Positions 1 through 7,977 of a stretch of 56,833 bases of DNA are shown here, piece after piece. A program made the position numbers and the translations under genes. Position 1 is the first letter of the stretch, and each line of letters opens with the position of its first letter. Source of the stretch: an uncultured Blautia sp. (GTDB lineage: Bacteria > Bacillota > Clostridia > Lachnospirales > Lachnospiraceae). Where the stretch lies: assembly GCA_900551715.1 (NCBI GenBank), contig URXG01000008.1, positions 1 to 56,833 on the forward strand, read 5' to 3'. The notes beneath the pieces were generated by a model. That model had not been told where the DNA came from, ran no database searches, and was given only the letters and a program-made list of their open reading frames with translations.

Positions 1-88
1 TTTTGCAACTGTGGAATGGCAAGATAATAACGTTATATACAGTGTATATTAAGTAAAGATATTGTATTTCTGCATGATGGGAACATAG
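1..88. other. Unrecognised sequence abutting truncated cpaF
   Basis: These bases do not continue the CpaF reading frame in any of the three forward frames. The frame that encodes CpaF after about position 98 has a TAG at 86-88, and no CpaF-like protein is visible before it. A short perfect inverted repeat, ATATAC-AGT-GTATAT, lies at about 35-49. I see no transposase, tRNA or group II intron domain V signature, but only 88 bases are available. The stretch could be the end of an inserted or rearranged element, or an assembly junction. Confidence 0.4.
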
Positions 89-445
89 GGAGTCCATATA
101 AAGGCTTTTAATACAGGTCATGAAGGAAGTTTGAGTACAGCTCATGCCAACTCTGCCAGGGATATGTTGTCCCGCCTGGAGACAATGACTCTTATGGGAG
201 TAGAGCTGCCGCTGGAAGCCATAAGACGACAGATCGCCTCGGGCGTGGATATTCTGATCCATCTGGGACGTATGCGGGACAAAAGTCGTAAAGTGCTGGA
301 AATAACGGAAGTCTGTGGATTTGAAGATCATGAGATCAGAACAAGAACACTTTACCGGTGGAAAGAAGGGGAAGGTCTGATAAAGACAGCTCCTCTTCTG
401 AACCGGGAGAAGCTGATACGGGCAGGAATAGAGGTGGAACAATGA
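89..445 (+). pseudogene. cpaF: 5'-truncated CpaF/TadA-type secretion ATPase (C-terminal remnant)
   Basis: The frame after the TAG at 86-88 encodes about 118 residues that match the C-terminal part of CpaF (TadA), the hexameric ATPase that powers Tad/Flp pilus assembly. The conserved segment 'FNTGHEGSLSTAHANS' begins at about 107, followed by the typical LSRLETM and IRRQIASGVDIL stretches. Full-length CpaF is about 400 or more residues. The N-terminal domain, Walker A, Asp box and Walker B must all lie upstream and are absent here. The TTG at 131 is inside the conserved block and is not a credible native start. The stop codon overlaps the ATG of the next gene (ATGA, 442-445), so the operon architecture is intact downstream. 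I infer a truncation by insertion or rearrangement, or an assembly break; the remnant alone cannot be an active ATPase. Confidence 0.75.
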
Positions 446-1185
446 AAGAAAATTATGGGGAATATCATTTTTCCAGGAAAGAATGGATAAGATTTCTGGT
501 GGAAAGTGTGTTGTTATGTGTGGTATTTGACTATCTTTTTTATCAGAACAAGTGGCTTCTGGTGCTGTCTGTACCGGCAGCAGTTATTTTCCTGAAATTA
601 AAAAAGAAGCAGATGATCCGGGAACGGAAGAAAAATTTGAATTATCAGTTTCGGGATGCACTGAATTCTCTCAGTGTGGCAGTTCAGGCAGGATATTCTG
701 TGGAAAATGCAGTTTCTGCATGTGCCCGGGATCTGGAAAGACTTTATCCCAAAGACACAGATATTCTGAAAGAATTCCATTACATGGAAAGTCAGCTGAA
801 GGTTAGTGTTCCAGTGGAAGAACTGTTTCTGGGATTTGCAGAAAGATGCAGTTTGGAAGATGTCGAGAATTTTGCGGCTGTGTTTCATACAGCGAAACGC
901 ACAGGTGGAGACATGAACCGGATCATTCAGACATCTGCCAGAATGCTGGGAGATAAGATTGATGTGAAGAAAGAGATCGAGTCTACTCTGGCAGCCAAAA
1001 AAGCAGAACAGACCATCATGAGTCTGATGCCGGCAGGAATTATTCTTTATCTGAAGCTGACTTCTCCGGATTTCTTAAGTGTTCTTTATGGCAATCCTTT
1101 CGGAATCTGTGCCATGACATTGTGTCTGGGAATCTACGGTATGTCCTACTGGCTAGGACATAAGATTGTAGATATTGAGGTATGA
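442..1185 (+). CDS. tadB: TadB-like type II secretion F-domain platform protein
   Basis: Inner-membrane platform protein of a Tad/Flp pilus or secretion machine (T2SSF family), thought to couple the CpaF motor to pilin assembly. The 248-residue product has two hydrophobic segments near the N-terminus (about residues 20-52). A soluble T2SSF domain follows, with 'LSVAVQAGYSVENAVSAC' and 'HTAKRTGGDMNRII'. Two C-terminal membrane segments (about 190-240) complete it. The start at 442 was chosen because GAGGTGG lies just upstream and the ATG overlaps the preceding stop; an upstream in-frame start at 358 would lie inside the cpaF remnant. It is the first intact gene of an operon running to 7217. 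TadB versus TadC naming rests on gene order and is approximate. Confidence 0.85.
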   Translation: MKENYGEYHFSRKEWIRFLVESVLLCVVFDYLFYQNKWLLVLSVPAAVIFLKLKKKQMIRERKKNLNYQFRDALNSLSVAVQAGYSVENAVSACARDLERLYPKDTDILKEFHYMESQLKVSVPVEELFLGFAERCSLEDVENFAAVFHTAKRTGGDMNRIIQTSARMLGDKIDVKKEIESTLAAKKAEQTIMSLMPAGIILYLKLTSPDFLSVLYGNPFGICAMTLCLGIYGMSYWLGHKIVDIEV

Positions 1186-1189
1186 GATC

Positions 1190-2224
1190 ATGTGGGTACA
1201 TCTGGCAATTTTTTTGTTGACAGCAGGTATTTTTATCATCTGGAAAACAGGGCAGCTGCGCTTGGAAGGACTGGCAGACAAAAAAAGCATTCAGCTTTTT
1301 ATATTGGTTGCCATCGGCGGCAATCTTCTGGGATTTTTTCTTACAGCTACAGAAGGTGCGGATATTATTTATTCCCGAAACACCAGGATTCCCAGAGAAT
1401 CTTCCGGTACCTATACAGAAGATCTGCAGGTTTCTGTAGATGGGAATAAGGCAGAAAACTTTCAGGTGCAGATACCGGAAAAAGAGACAGAAGAGAATTC
1501 TGAATCCCAGGAGGACAGTTTTACAGAAGAAACGCCTGAAGAAGCCAGAAGAAAGGAACTGCAGGAAGTAATTGAAAAATATAACAGAGAAAAAGCAGAT
1601 CCGGATTATTATTATCTGCCTGATAACTGGAATGGTCAGACTCTTCAGTGGAAGAAAAAAGGAGACCGTTCAGGAACACTGCTGGCTGCCATGGCTTTGT
1701 TTGCTGCTTTTGCTGTAATGATGAAAAAAGCAAGAGAAACCCAGGAAGAACTGGCAAAAAAATCCGAGCAGCTTTTGATGGATTATCCTTCACTGGTGAT
1801 GAAGTTTACTTTACTGGTGCAGGCTGGAATGACTGCAAGGAAAGCCTTTCAGAAAATAGCATCAGATTATCTGAAACGGAAACCTCAGAAACCCAGGTAT
1901 GCCTATGAAGCCATTGTTACAGCCTGTCACGAAATGGACAGTGGAGTGGCAGAACTGGAAGCATACAGGAGATTCGGACAGCGGTGTGGGCAGATGAAAT
2001 ATAAGACTTTTTCCACCTTGCTGATACAGAATCTTCAGAAGGGAAGCCGGAGAATGGCAGATATGCTGGAACAGGAAGCAATGGAAGCCTGGGATGAACG
2101 AAAAAGAAAAGCAAGGGTTCTGGGAGAGGCAGCAGCTACTAAATTGCTGGTGCCTATGATCCTTATGATGGCGGTGGTGATGGCTATTATCATGATTCCT
2201 GCATTTCTTTCGTTTTATGGTTAA
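1190..2224 (+). CDS. tadC: TadC-like type II secretion F-domain protein
   Basis: Second T2SSF platform protein of the Tad-like operon, 344 residues. Two N-terminal membrane segments (about residues 1-17 and 34-53) are followed by an acidic Glu-rich extracytoplasmic stretch (about 80-150). Another membrane segment lies at about 163-180, then the T2SSF domain ('YPSLVMKFTLLVQAGMTARKAF', broken here in the family's usual way), and a C-terminal hydrophobic hairpin ending 'IIMIPAFLSFYG'. I chose the ATG at 1190 because GAGG at 1177-1180 is well placed; the TTG at 1175 is an alternative. It lies 4 bases after the tadB stop. The large acidic insert between membrane segments is longer than in proteobacterial TadC. 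Confidence 0.83.
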   Translation: MWVHLAIFLLTAGIFIIWKTGQLRLEGLADKKSIQLFILVAIGGNLLGFFLTATEGADIIYSRNTRIPRESSGTYTEDLQVSVDGNKAENFQVQIPEKETEENSESQEDSFTEETPEEARRKELQEVIEKYNREKADPDYYYLPDNWNGQTLQWKKKGDRSGTLLAAMALFAAFAVMMKKARETQEELAKKSEQLLMDYPSLVMKFTLLVQAGMTARKAFQKIASDYLKRKPQKPRYAYEAIVTACHEMDSGVAELEAYRRFGQRCGQMKYKTFSTLLIQNLQKGSRRMADMLEQEAMEAWDERKRKARVLGEAAATKLLVPMILMMAVVMAIIMIPAFLSFYG

Positions 2225-2303
2225 GTTGACAAACAGCAAAATTGTAACTGCAAGGAAACTGAACAATTATGGGAAAGCAAAGATTGATACAGGAGGAGAA
2301 AAT

Positions 2304-2483
2304 ATGAATGCAGTAATAGAAAATATTCAGGAATTTATAGAGGAAGAAGATGCTGTCGGTGTGGTAGAAATTATCCTGATACTGGTGGTATTGATCAGCC
2401 TTGTAATTATTTTTAAGAAACAGCTTACAGATCTGGTGAACAGTATTCTCAGCAAGATTACAAAACAGAGTAATTCTATCTGA
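2304..2483 (+). CDS. Flp1-like type IVb pilin precursor
   Basis: Small 59-residue protein with the layout of Firmicute Flp1-like pilins: a short acidic leader, the processing-type sequence 'DAVGVVEIILI' with Gly before the cleavage region and the conserved Glu, then one hydrophobic helix (about residues 19-40) and a short basic tail. It is probably the structural pilin of the Tad-like pilus, cleaved by the prepilin peptidase encoded at 4879. The ATG at 2304 follows a perfect AGGAGGAG (2291 onward). The longer in-frame extension back to 2217 overlaps tadC and lacks a ribosome site. Pilin identity is inferred from size, sequence pattern and position. Confidence 0.85.
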   Translation: MNAVIENIQEFIEEEDAVGVVEIILILVVLISLVIIFKKQLTDLVNSILSKITKQSNSI

Positions 2484-2502
2484 CAGGAAGAGAGGTGCGT
2501 CT

Positions 2503-3993
2503 ATGGTAAAAAAAGGCAGTATTACGGTTTTTCTGGCACTGATTTTAAGTCTTTTGCTTTCTTTGGTGGGGACGAGTATTCAGTCGGTGCAGGCCGCAGC
2601 AGCCAGGACGCAGATTCTCAGCAGTCTGGATATTGGTCTGTATTCCCTGTTTGGACAGTATGATCCCATACTTCTGAAAGAATATGATCTGCTTTTTCTG
2701 GATGGAAGTAACGGAAAGGGAGAGTTGGATCTGGGAGCAGTGTATAACAATATGGAGTCCTATATGAAGCCTGCACTGAGACAGAACAGTCAGAAACTTA
2801 AGTTAAAGCAGGGAGGGTTCAGTGGCTACAGATTGGCAACAGATCAGAATGGGGAAGTATTTTATCATCAGGTTATTACGATGATGAAGCAGACTCTGGG
2901 AAGTCAGGGAGTCAGCAAAGTTCTGGAGCACCTTCAGAACAGAGAAGAAAAAGTAAAACAGGCTGAAAATTCCGGAAAACAGGCAGAAGAAAGCAAAACT
3001 CTGGAAAATTATGATTCAGAAATGGATAGTGCAGCCCGGAACAGTGAAGCTGCAAAAGCAGAACAGGAAAATCAGAAAGAAGAAAATCCAGGAGATTTTT
3101 CAGCAGGAGGAGATGGGTTTTCCGATGGGGAGGCAAAGACAGATGTAGTGAATCCTATACCCATTCTGAAACGTATCCGGCAGATGAGCCTTCTGAATCT
3201 CGTAGTTCCAAGAGAAAAAGGCATTTCGGATAGTGAAATATCTTCCGGAGAGCTTCTTTCCGGAAGAAAAATCCAGGAAGGCATGTCCATGCCCGGGAAT
3301 CCGAAAAATGATAATTCTGCAACATCCAGAATGCTGTTTCAGCAGTATCTTACAGACCGGATGGGAAACTACCGGAGTCCCGGAAAGGATGGTCTTCAAT
3401 ACCAGATGGAATACATTCTGGCAGGGAAAAACAGCGACAAAAAGAATCTGGAAGCAGTAGCAGGAAGACTACTTCTGATTCGGGAGGGAGTAAACAGTGC
3501 CTGCCTTATGGGAGATTCTGTAAAAAGAGGGCAGGTTCAGGCTCTGGCACTTGCCATAGCATCAGGGTTTCTGATTCCGCCTGCGTCGGCGTTGATCGAA
3601 GCAGCTATCCTTCTCTGCTGGTCTTTTGCAGAAAGTATTCTGGATCTGAGGGAACTGTTCCATGGAGGTAAAGTTCCTCTTGTAAAAAATTCCTCTCAAT
3701 GGCAGCTATCCCTGGAAAATCTTCCCGATCTTCTGGAGGGGCTGGATTCTGAAAGAAGAACCTGTGAAAAAGGAATGTCCTACGAAGATTATCTTCAGGT
3801 ATTGTTGTTGTCCCAGTCCAAAGACCAGACTCTTCAACGTGGAATGGACATGACAGAAGATAAGATCCGTCATATTTCAGGAAAAGAAAACTTTCGCCTG
3901 GATTGCTGCCTGGAGGCAGTAGAAGCCTCTGTAGATGTAAAGGCAAACAGGCTGAGGATCTATACAGTAACAAAACAGTACAGTTATACATAA
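2503..3993 (+). CDS. DUF5702-like Tad-locus protein
   Basis: 496-residue protein of unknown function, typical of Lachnospiraceae Tad-like operons (I recognise it as DUF5702-like). It starts with 'KKGSITVFLALILSLLLSL', a single hydrophobic helix resembling the N-terminus of a TadE/TadG pseudopilin, then a long extracytoplasmic region. Residues about 145-205 are Glu/Lys/Gln-rich and probably disordered or coiled coil. A hydrophobic stretch lies at about 345-375 and a folded C-terminal part follows. An AGAGAGG-type ribosome site precedes the ATG at 2503. By analogy with TadG it may be a minor pilin or an assembly scaffold; that is inference from context. Confidence 0.75.
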   Translation: MVKKGSITVFLALILSLLLSLVGTSIQSVQAAAARTQILSSLDIGLYSLFGQYDPILLKEYDLLFLDGSNGKGELDLGAVYNNMESYMKPALRQNSQKLKLKQGGFSGYRLATDQNGEVFYHQVITMMKQTLGSQGVSKVLEHLQNREEKVKQAENSGKQAEESKTLENYDSEMDSAARNSEAAKAEQENQKEENPGDFSAGGDGFSDGEAKTDVVNPIPILKRIRQMSLLNLVVPREKGISDSEISSGELLSGRKIQEGMSMPGNPKNDNSATSRMLFQQYLTDRMGNYRSPGKDGLQYQMEYILAGKNSDKKNLEAVAGRLLLIREGVNSACLMGDSVKRGQVQALALAIASGFLIPPASALIEAAILLCWSFAESILDLRELFHGGKVPLVKNSSQWQLSLENLPDLLEGLDSERRTCEKGMSYEDYLQVLLLSQSKDQTLQRGMDMTEDKIRHISGKENFRLDCCLEAVEASVDVKANRLRIYTVTKQYSYT

Positions 3994-4036
3994 AAGGACC
4001 GGCCCTGGTGCCGGTCCGGAAAAGAGGTGCAGAAAG

Positions 4037-4837
4037 ATGCTTTTTCAGAAAGCTCATAAAAAAACTGAACGGACAGACAGAAAGAATGAAATAAAAAAAG
4101 AAAGGAAACGCTCTCCGTGGCATTTCACAGATCCGTTTCCCCCGACGAACGGAGTGAATCCCCGCCTTTCTGAAAAAGTATCTTTCTGTGCCTTGGAAAC
4201 CAGGATCAAAAGGGCAAGTATTGCAGTGGAAACGGTGCTTGTGCTGCCCTTATTTTTCCTCGGAATGATCACAATGATCTCTTTTATGGATGTTTATAAG
4301 ATTCAGACTGAACATTTTCAAAGTCTCTGTGAGAAAGCCAAAGAAGCAGGTATGTATGCCTATGTGGCTGACGATAAAGGACCAGAGGAGATTACTTTGC
4401 CTGATGTATATTCCTATACACCAGTAGGAGGGCTGATTCCCTTACCAAAAGTATGGATGCATAATACAGTAAAAGTTCATGCCTGGACAGGTGCTTCCCA
4501 GGAGAATGGGATCAGCGATGGAAAAGAACCGGAAGAGATGGTCTATGTAACGGAAACGGGTTCCGTATATCACAAAAAAGCAGGTTGTCGGTACCTGAAT
4601 CTTTCACTGGATCAGGTATCAGGTTCCAGCATAAGTTCACGCCGGAACCAGTATGGAGAAAAATATGCACCATGTGAAAACTGCAGTCGGAATCAGCCTC
4701 CTGCAGGCAGTGTTTATATTACAGGAACAGGAAACCGCTATCACAATCAGGCAACCTGCAGCGGTTTGAAACGTACAGTCAAGCTGGTGAAGCAGTCGCA
4801 GGTGTCAGGGATGCATGCCTGCAGTAAATGTGGGTAA
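4037..4837 (+). CDS. TadE-like protein with two C-terminal YH-C-CxxC modules
   Basis: 266-residue TadE-type pseudopilin. A basic N-terminus of about 58 residues precedes 'ASIAVETVLVLPLFFLGMI' (about residues 60-78), the TadE-type hydrophobic helix with its conserved Glu. The C-terminal half carries two copies of a small Cys/His module: residues 170-216 (H179, C184, C213, C216) and 227-265 (H236, C241, C262, C265). Both follow the pattern VYxTxTGxxYH...C...CxxC. The spacing suggests a zinc-type site in each copy, although disulfides are possible outside the cell. GAGGTG precedes the ATG at 4037. The modules are not part of ordinary TadE. The gene lies between the DUF5702 protein and the prepilin peptidase in the same operon. 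Confidence 0.78.
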   Translation: MLFQKAHKKTERTDRKNEIKKERKRSPWHFTDPFPPTNGVNPRLSEKVSFCALETRIKRASIAVETVLVLPLFFLGMITMISFMDVYKIQTEHFQSLCEKAKEAGMYAYVADDKGPEEITLPDVYSYTPVGGLIPLPKVWMHNTVKVHAWTGASQENGISDGKEPEEMVYVTETGSVYHKKAGCRYLNLSLDQVSGSSISSRRNQYGEKYAPCENCSRNQPPAGSVYITGTGNRYHNQATCSGLKRTVKLVKQSQVSGMHACSKCG

Positions 4838-4878
4838 AGACAGATAAGAAGGGATAGTCAGAAAGAGTGCAGGTATAT

Positions 4879-5286
4879 ATGAAAGAAATAATAACTCTTA
4901 TATTTTTATTGCTGAATAGCTGGAAAGACTGGAAGCAAAAAGAAATTTTACCTGTATCTGTACTTTTATATGGAATGCTGGGGATCGGGTACAGTCTGTG
5001 GCAAGGGCGACAGATTCTGGATTTTGGGATTCCTGTGGCTATAAGTCTTTTGTTTCTTGTTTTAAGTATATGGACAAGAGAAAAAATAGGGTTGGGAGAT
5101 GGTCTGTTTCTGTTGGCTCTGGGTTGTATGAATGATACAGAAACTTATATCCGGACATTATGGATGGGACTTCTTCTGGCGGCAGGTTATTCAGCCTTCC
5201 TGCTTTTTCGTAAAAAAAGTCGAAAAACAGAGATACCTTTTGTTCCATTTGTGTTATTGGGCTATGTGGGAGAACATATCATATGA
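4879..5286 (+). CDS. Minimal prepilin peptidase (A24 family)
   Basis: Short polytopic membrane protein of about 135 residues with the A24 aspartic peptidase signature: an Asp in 'NSWKDWKQKEILP' after the first helix, and 'IGLGDGLFLLALG' with the GxGD motif. There are four or five predicted membrane segments. It lacks the N-terminal cytosolic methyltransferase part of bifunctional PilD enzymes, as TadV/CpaA enzymes do. It presumably trims the Flp1 pilin and the TadE-like proteins. Start choice is uncertain: ATG at 4879 follows AGG at 4871-4873, while GTG at 4867 is four codons upstream. The stop overlaps the next ATG (ATGA, 5283-5286), indicating translational coupling. Confidence 0.8.
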   Translation: MKEIITLIFLLLNSWKDWKQKEILPVSVLLYGMLGIGYSLWQGRQILDFGIPVAISLLFLVLSIWTREKIGLGDGLFLLALGCMNDTETYIRTLWMGLLLAAGYSAFLLFRKKSRKTEIPFVPFVLLGYVGEHII

Positions 5287-5735
5287 AGAAAAACAGATAC
5301 AGAAAAATAAATATAAAAAAGGGAAGTTTTACGATAGAGGCTGCCTGTGTGATGTCACTGGTGCTTTTTACTTTAACAGGATTGCTTTATTTATGTTTTT
5401 TTGTACATAATCGTTCCTGGCTTACAGCAGCAGCCTATGAAGCTGCACTGGCCGGAAGTATGGAAGAGTGCAGAGAAGAGGGGAAAGGCTATGAGACAGC
5501 ATCTCTCAGAAGCAGGGAACTGGGAAATACAGGTTTCTTTGGAGCTGAAAATCTTCAGAATCAGGTACAGAATGGAAAAAAGATCCAGGTTTCTTATACT
5601 GCAGATACAGTTGCCGGTTTTGGAGGCTTCCAGTGGAAACTTAAGGCAGAAGGCCATGCAAAGGTGATCAGTCCACCCAAATGGATACGAAAAGTAAAAG
5701 CTGCCAGGGAAGCCATTGGAGAGATTGGGGGATAA
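5283..5735 (+). CDS. TadE-like minor pilin/pseudopilin
   Basis: 150-residue TadE-family protein. A basic start (KKNRYRKINIKK) is followed by 'GSFTIEAACVMSLVLFTLTG', the classic TadE hydrophobic helix with Thr-Ile-Glu. An extracytoplasmic domain of about 110 residues with no cysteines follows. In Tad systems TadE and TadF are pseudopilins processed by the prepilin peptidase and needed for pilus assembly. Unlike the TadE-like protein at 4037, it has no Cys/His modules. Translation is coupled to the preceding peptidase by a 4-base overlap, and the next gene starts 3 bases after its stop. Confidence 0.85.
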   Translation: MKKNRYRKINIKKGSFTIEAACVMSLVLFTLTGLLYLCFFVHNRSWLTAAAYEAALAGSMEECREEGKGYETASLRSRELGNTGFFGAENLQNQVQNGKKIQVSYTADTVAGFGGFQWKLKAEGHAKVISPPKWIRKVKAAREAIGEIGG

Positions 5736-5738
5736 AGC

Positions 5739-7217
5739 ATGTATGTGGAATATAAAAGAGATGTCAGCCATAATTATCTGATTCTTACAGAAGAAAAACA
5801 GATAAATACTTCTTCCTATCAGGTACGTATGCTGGAAGGAAACGTAATTCCTTCTGTTCTTCGGTGCAGATTACAGGGGCTGGATGGAAAGGTTCTGCTT
5901 TATTATGACATCACTTCCAGACAGTCAGTAGCTTCTTTTTATGAACAGAAAAAAATCAATGGAGAAGATCTGAAGCTGATTTTTGGAGGTTTTGTGACTG
6001 TACTGGAAGAACTGTCAGAGTATCTGATGAATCCGGAACAGTTGGTACTGGCTCCGGAGTACATTTATCTGGATGCAGGAAAAAAAGAAATAAAATTCTG
6101 CTGTCTTCCAGGGTACGCTCATCCTGTTCAGGAACAGTTTCGGGAACTGGCAGAATATTTTCTTCCAAGGCTGGATCATGAAGATTCTGATGCAGTGAAA
6201 CTGGGATATGGGGTTTACCGTAAGACATTGGAAACAGGATTTCAGTTGGAAGATATCAAAGAAGCTGTTTACCGACAAGAGAAAGAAGAGCCGACAGGGG
6301 AGTTCTTTCAGAAAAATCAGGAGAAGAGTTATTCAGAAGAAGGTATCGGGCAAGAGGATTTTCTGTCAGAAGACCAGTCGCCGGACAGATATTATTTTCA
6401 GGAAGAAAATAAAAAAGAAGTGGATAAACAAAATAAAAAAACAAAATGGTCAAACTGCCGTTGGATCCTGGGCTGTGGCTTGGGTACATTGATACTGATT
6501 CTTGTTGCAGTAGCCTGTCTCATGGGGTATCTGCCTGTTGTCGAGGCAGAGCTGGTGCTGGCAGTGGCAATCCTTCTGCTGGCAATAGCAGCAGTGAGCA
6601 GGTGGATGAAAGAAAAGAGGAAAAAGAAGCAGCAGCAATCAGAACAGTGGCAGCAGAAAGTACGTAAAGAACTTCAAAAAAAAGGAGAAAAGTCTGTAGT
6701 GCTGTATCAGAATCAGGAGGCACAAAGTATAGATTTTGGTGAGAGCAGTTTGGGAATTTCCAAAGGAAAAGAACAAGAGATGGTGGATAACCAGAAATGT
6801 TTTACAGGTGAATTGTGGAAAAATGAAGAGAAAGTATGGAATGACGAAAAAATGCGAGACAGAGAAAACCTGGAAGATTCCTGGGGAGAGACAGTTCTGT
6901 TGTCCCAGGGAGCCACAAAAGGTCCTGCCAGTCTGGTCAGTATGGAACCGGGAGCACTGGCAACTATCTATCTGGATCAGGAACTGACGGTAGTGGGAAA
7001 AATGGAACAGGCAGCAGATGCAGTGATACCTGTGGATACGGTCAGCAGAGTGCACGCACGTATACGAAAAAAGGATGATGGTTATTATCTTGCAGACCTG
7101 AATTCCAGAAATGGTACTTCTGTTAATGGCAGAATGTTGAAGCCGGAGGAAGAATATCTTCTTCAGAATGAAGATCAGGTAGATTTTGCAAAAGCCAGAT
7201 ATCTGTTCCTGAAATAA
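5739..7217 (+). CDS. DUF6382/FHA-domain membrane protein of the Tad operon
   Basis: 492-residue protein. The N-terminal part (about residues 1-190) resembles DUF6382, including 'YKRDVSHNYLIL' and 'YYDITSRQS'. A charged linker follows, then two adjacent membrane helices (about 235-290), another charged linker and a C-terminal FHA domain (about 405-492). The FHA core shows 'VSRVHARI' and 'DLNSRNGTSVNG', the phosphothreonine-reading residues. FHA proteins bind phosphothreonine partners, so this protein may link the pilus machine to Ser/Thr kinase signalling; no kinase is visible in the window. It sits three bases after the TadE gene and ends the tight part of the operon. Confidence 0.82.
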   Translation: MYVEYKRDVSHNYLILTEEKQINTSSYQVRMLEGNVIPSVLRCRLQGLDGKVLLYYDITSRQSVASFYEQKKINGEDLKLIFGGFVTVLEELSEYLMNPEQLVLAPEYIYLDAGKKEIKFCCLPGYAHPVQEQFRELAEYFLPRLDHEDSDAVKLGYGVYRKTLETGFQLEDIKEAVYRQEKEEPTGEFFQKNQEKSYSEEGIGQEDFLSEDQSPDRYYFQEENKKEVDKQNKKTKWSNCRWILGCGLGTLILILVAVACLMGYLPVVEAELVLAVAILLLAIAAVSRWMKEKRKKKQQQSEQWQQKVRKELQKKGEKSVVLYQNQEAQSIDFGESSLGISKGKEQEMVDNQKCFTGELWKNEEKVWNDEKMRDRENLEDSWGETVLLSQGATKGPASLVSMEPGALATIYLDQELTVVGKMEQAADAVIPVDTVSRVHARIRKKDDGYYLADLNSRNGTSVNGRMLKPEEEYLLQNEDQVDFAKARYLFLK

Positions 7218-7350
7218 AAATTGGTTGGAATGGATTTTGAGCAAGTTGCTGTGAAGGTCGTGAACATTAACTGTACAATAACGATAGCAGCAGGCTCCTT
7301 GTCAGCAGATAGTACATCTGTTAAAATAGCTGGCATAGGAGGATAAATTA

Positions 7351-7968
7351 TTGGAAGAATTCCGAAAAGAACCGGTAACGATAGGTCTGATCCTTATCAA
7401 CATACTTGTGTTTCTTGCAGTAGAATTTACCGGCGGATCCCAGAATACACTCCATATGCTGGAATGGGGAGCTGCTTATACGCCGGGTATTGTAGAAGAC
7501 GGTGAATTTTATCGGCTGTTTACCAGTATGTTTCTTCATTTCGGGATTGAGCATCTTGCTAATAATATGCTGGTACTCTTTGTGCTGGGAAGCAGAATGG
7601 AGCAGGTAACAGGCAGAATCCGGTTTCTTGTTATCTATCTGACCGGTGGGGTACTGGGAAATATCATATCTATGTTGCTGGAAATAAGAAGCGGGGATTT
7701 TGCAGTATCTGCAGGGGCTTCAGGAGCTGTTTTTGCAGTAATGGGAGCCATGATCTATGTAGTTATCCGTAACAAAGGCTGGCTGGGAGATCTGTCCATG
7801 CGTCAGATACTTATTATGGCAGGATTTTCTCTCTATTTTGGATTTACCAGCAGTGGCGTGGATAATGGTGCTCATGTAGGCGGAATGATATCCGGATTTA
7901 TACTGGCAGTACTTCTGTATCATCCCGGACATACAAAACCTTATAAAATCCGGGAGAGTACAGAATAA
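7351..7968 (+). CDS. Rhomboid-family intramembrane serine protease
   Basis: 205-residue polytopic membrane protein with the rhomboid catalytic dyad: Ser124 in 'SAGASGAVFAVMGA' and His175 in 'NGAHVGGMISGF'. The upstream 'HFGIEHLANNM' supplies the oxyanion-side His/Asn. At least six hydrophobic segments are evident. The start is TTG at 7351, set by AGGAGGA at about 7338-7344; no ATG is placed as well. Rhomboids cleave membrane helices of single-pass substrates. A 133-base gap separates it from the FHA gene, so it may be transcribed separately or as the operon tail. The Tad pseudopilins are possible substrates by proximity only. Confidence 0.9.
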   Translation: MEEFRKEPVTIGLILINILVFLAVEFTGGSQNTLHMLEWGAAYTPGIVEDGEFYRLFTSMFLHFGIEHLANNMLVLFVLGSRMEQVTGRIRFLVIYLTGGVLGNIISMLLEIRSGDFAVSAGASGAVFAVMGAMIYVVIRNKGWLGDLSMRQILIMAGFSLYFGFTSSGVDNGAHVGGMISGFILAVLLYHPGHTKPYKIRESTE

Positions 7969-7977
7969 TGTGTATAG

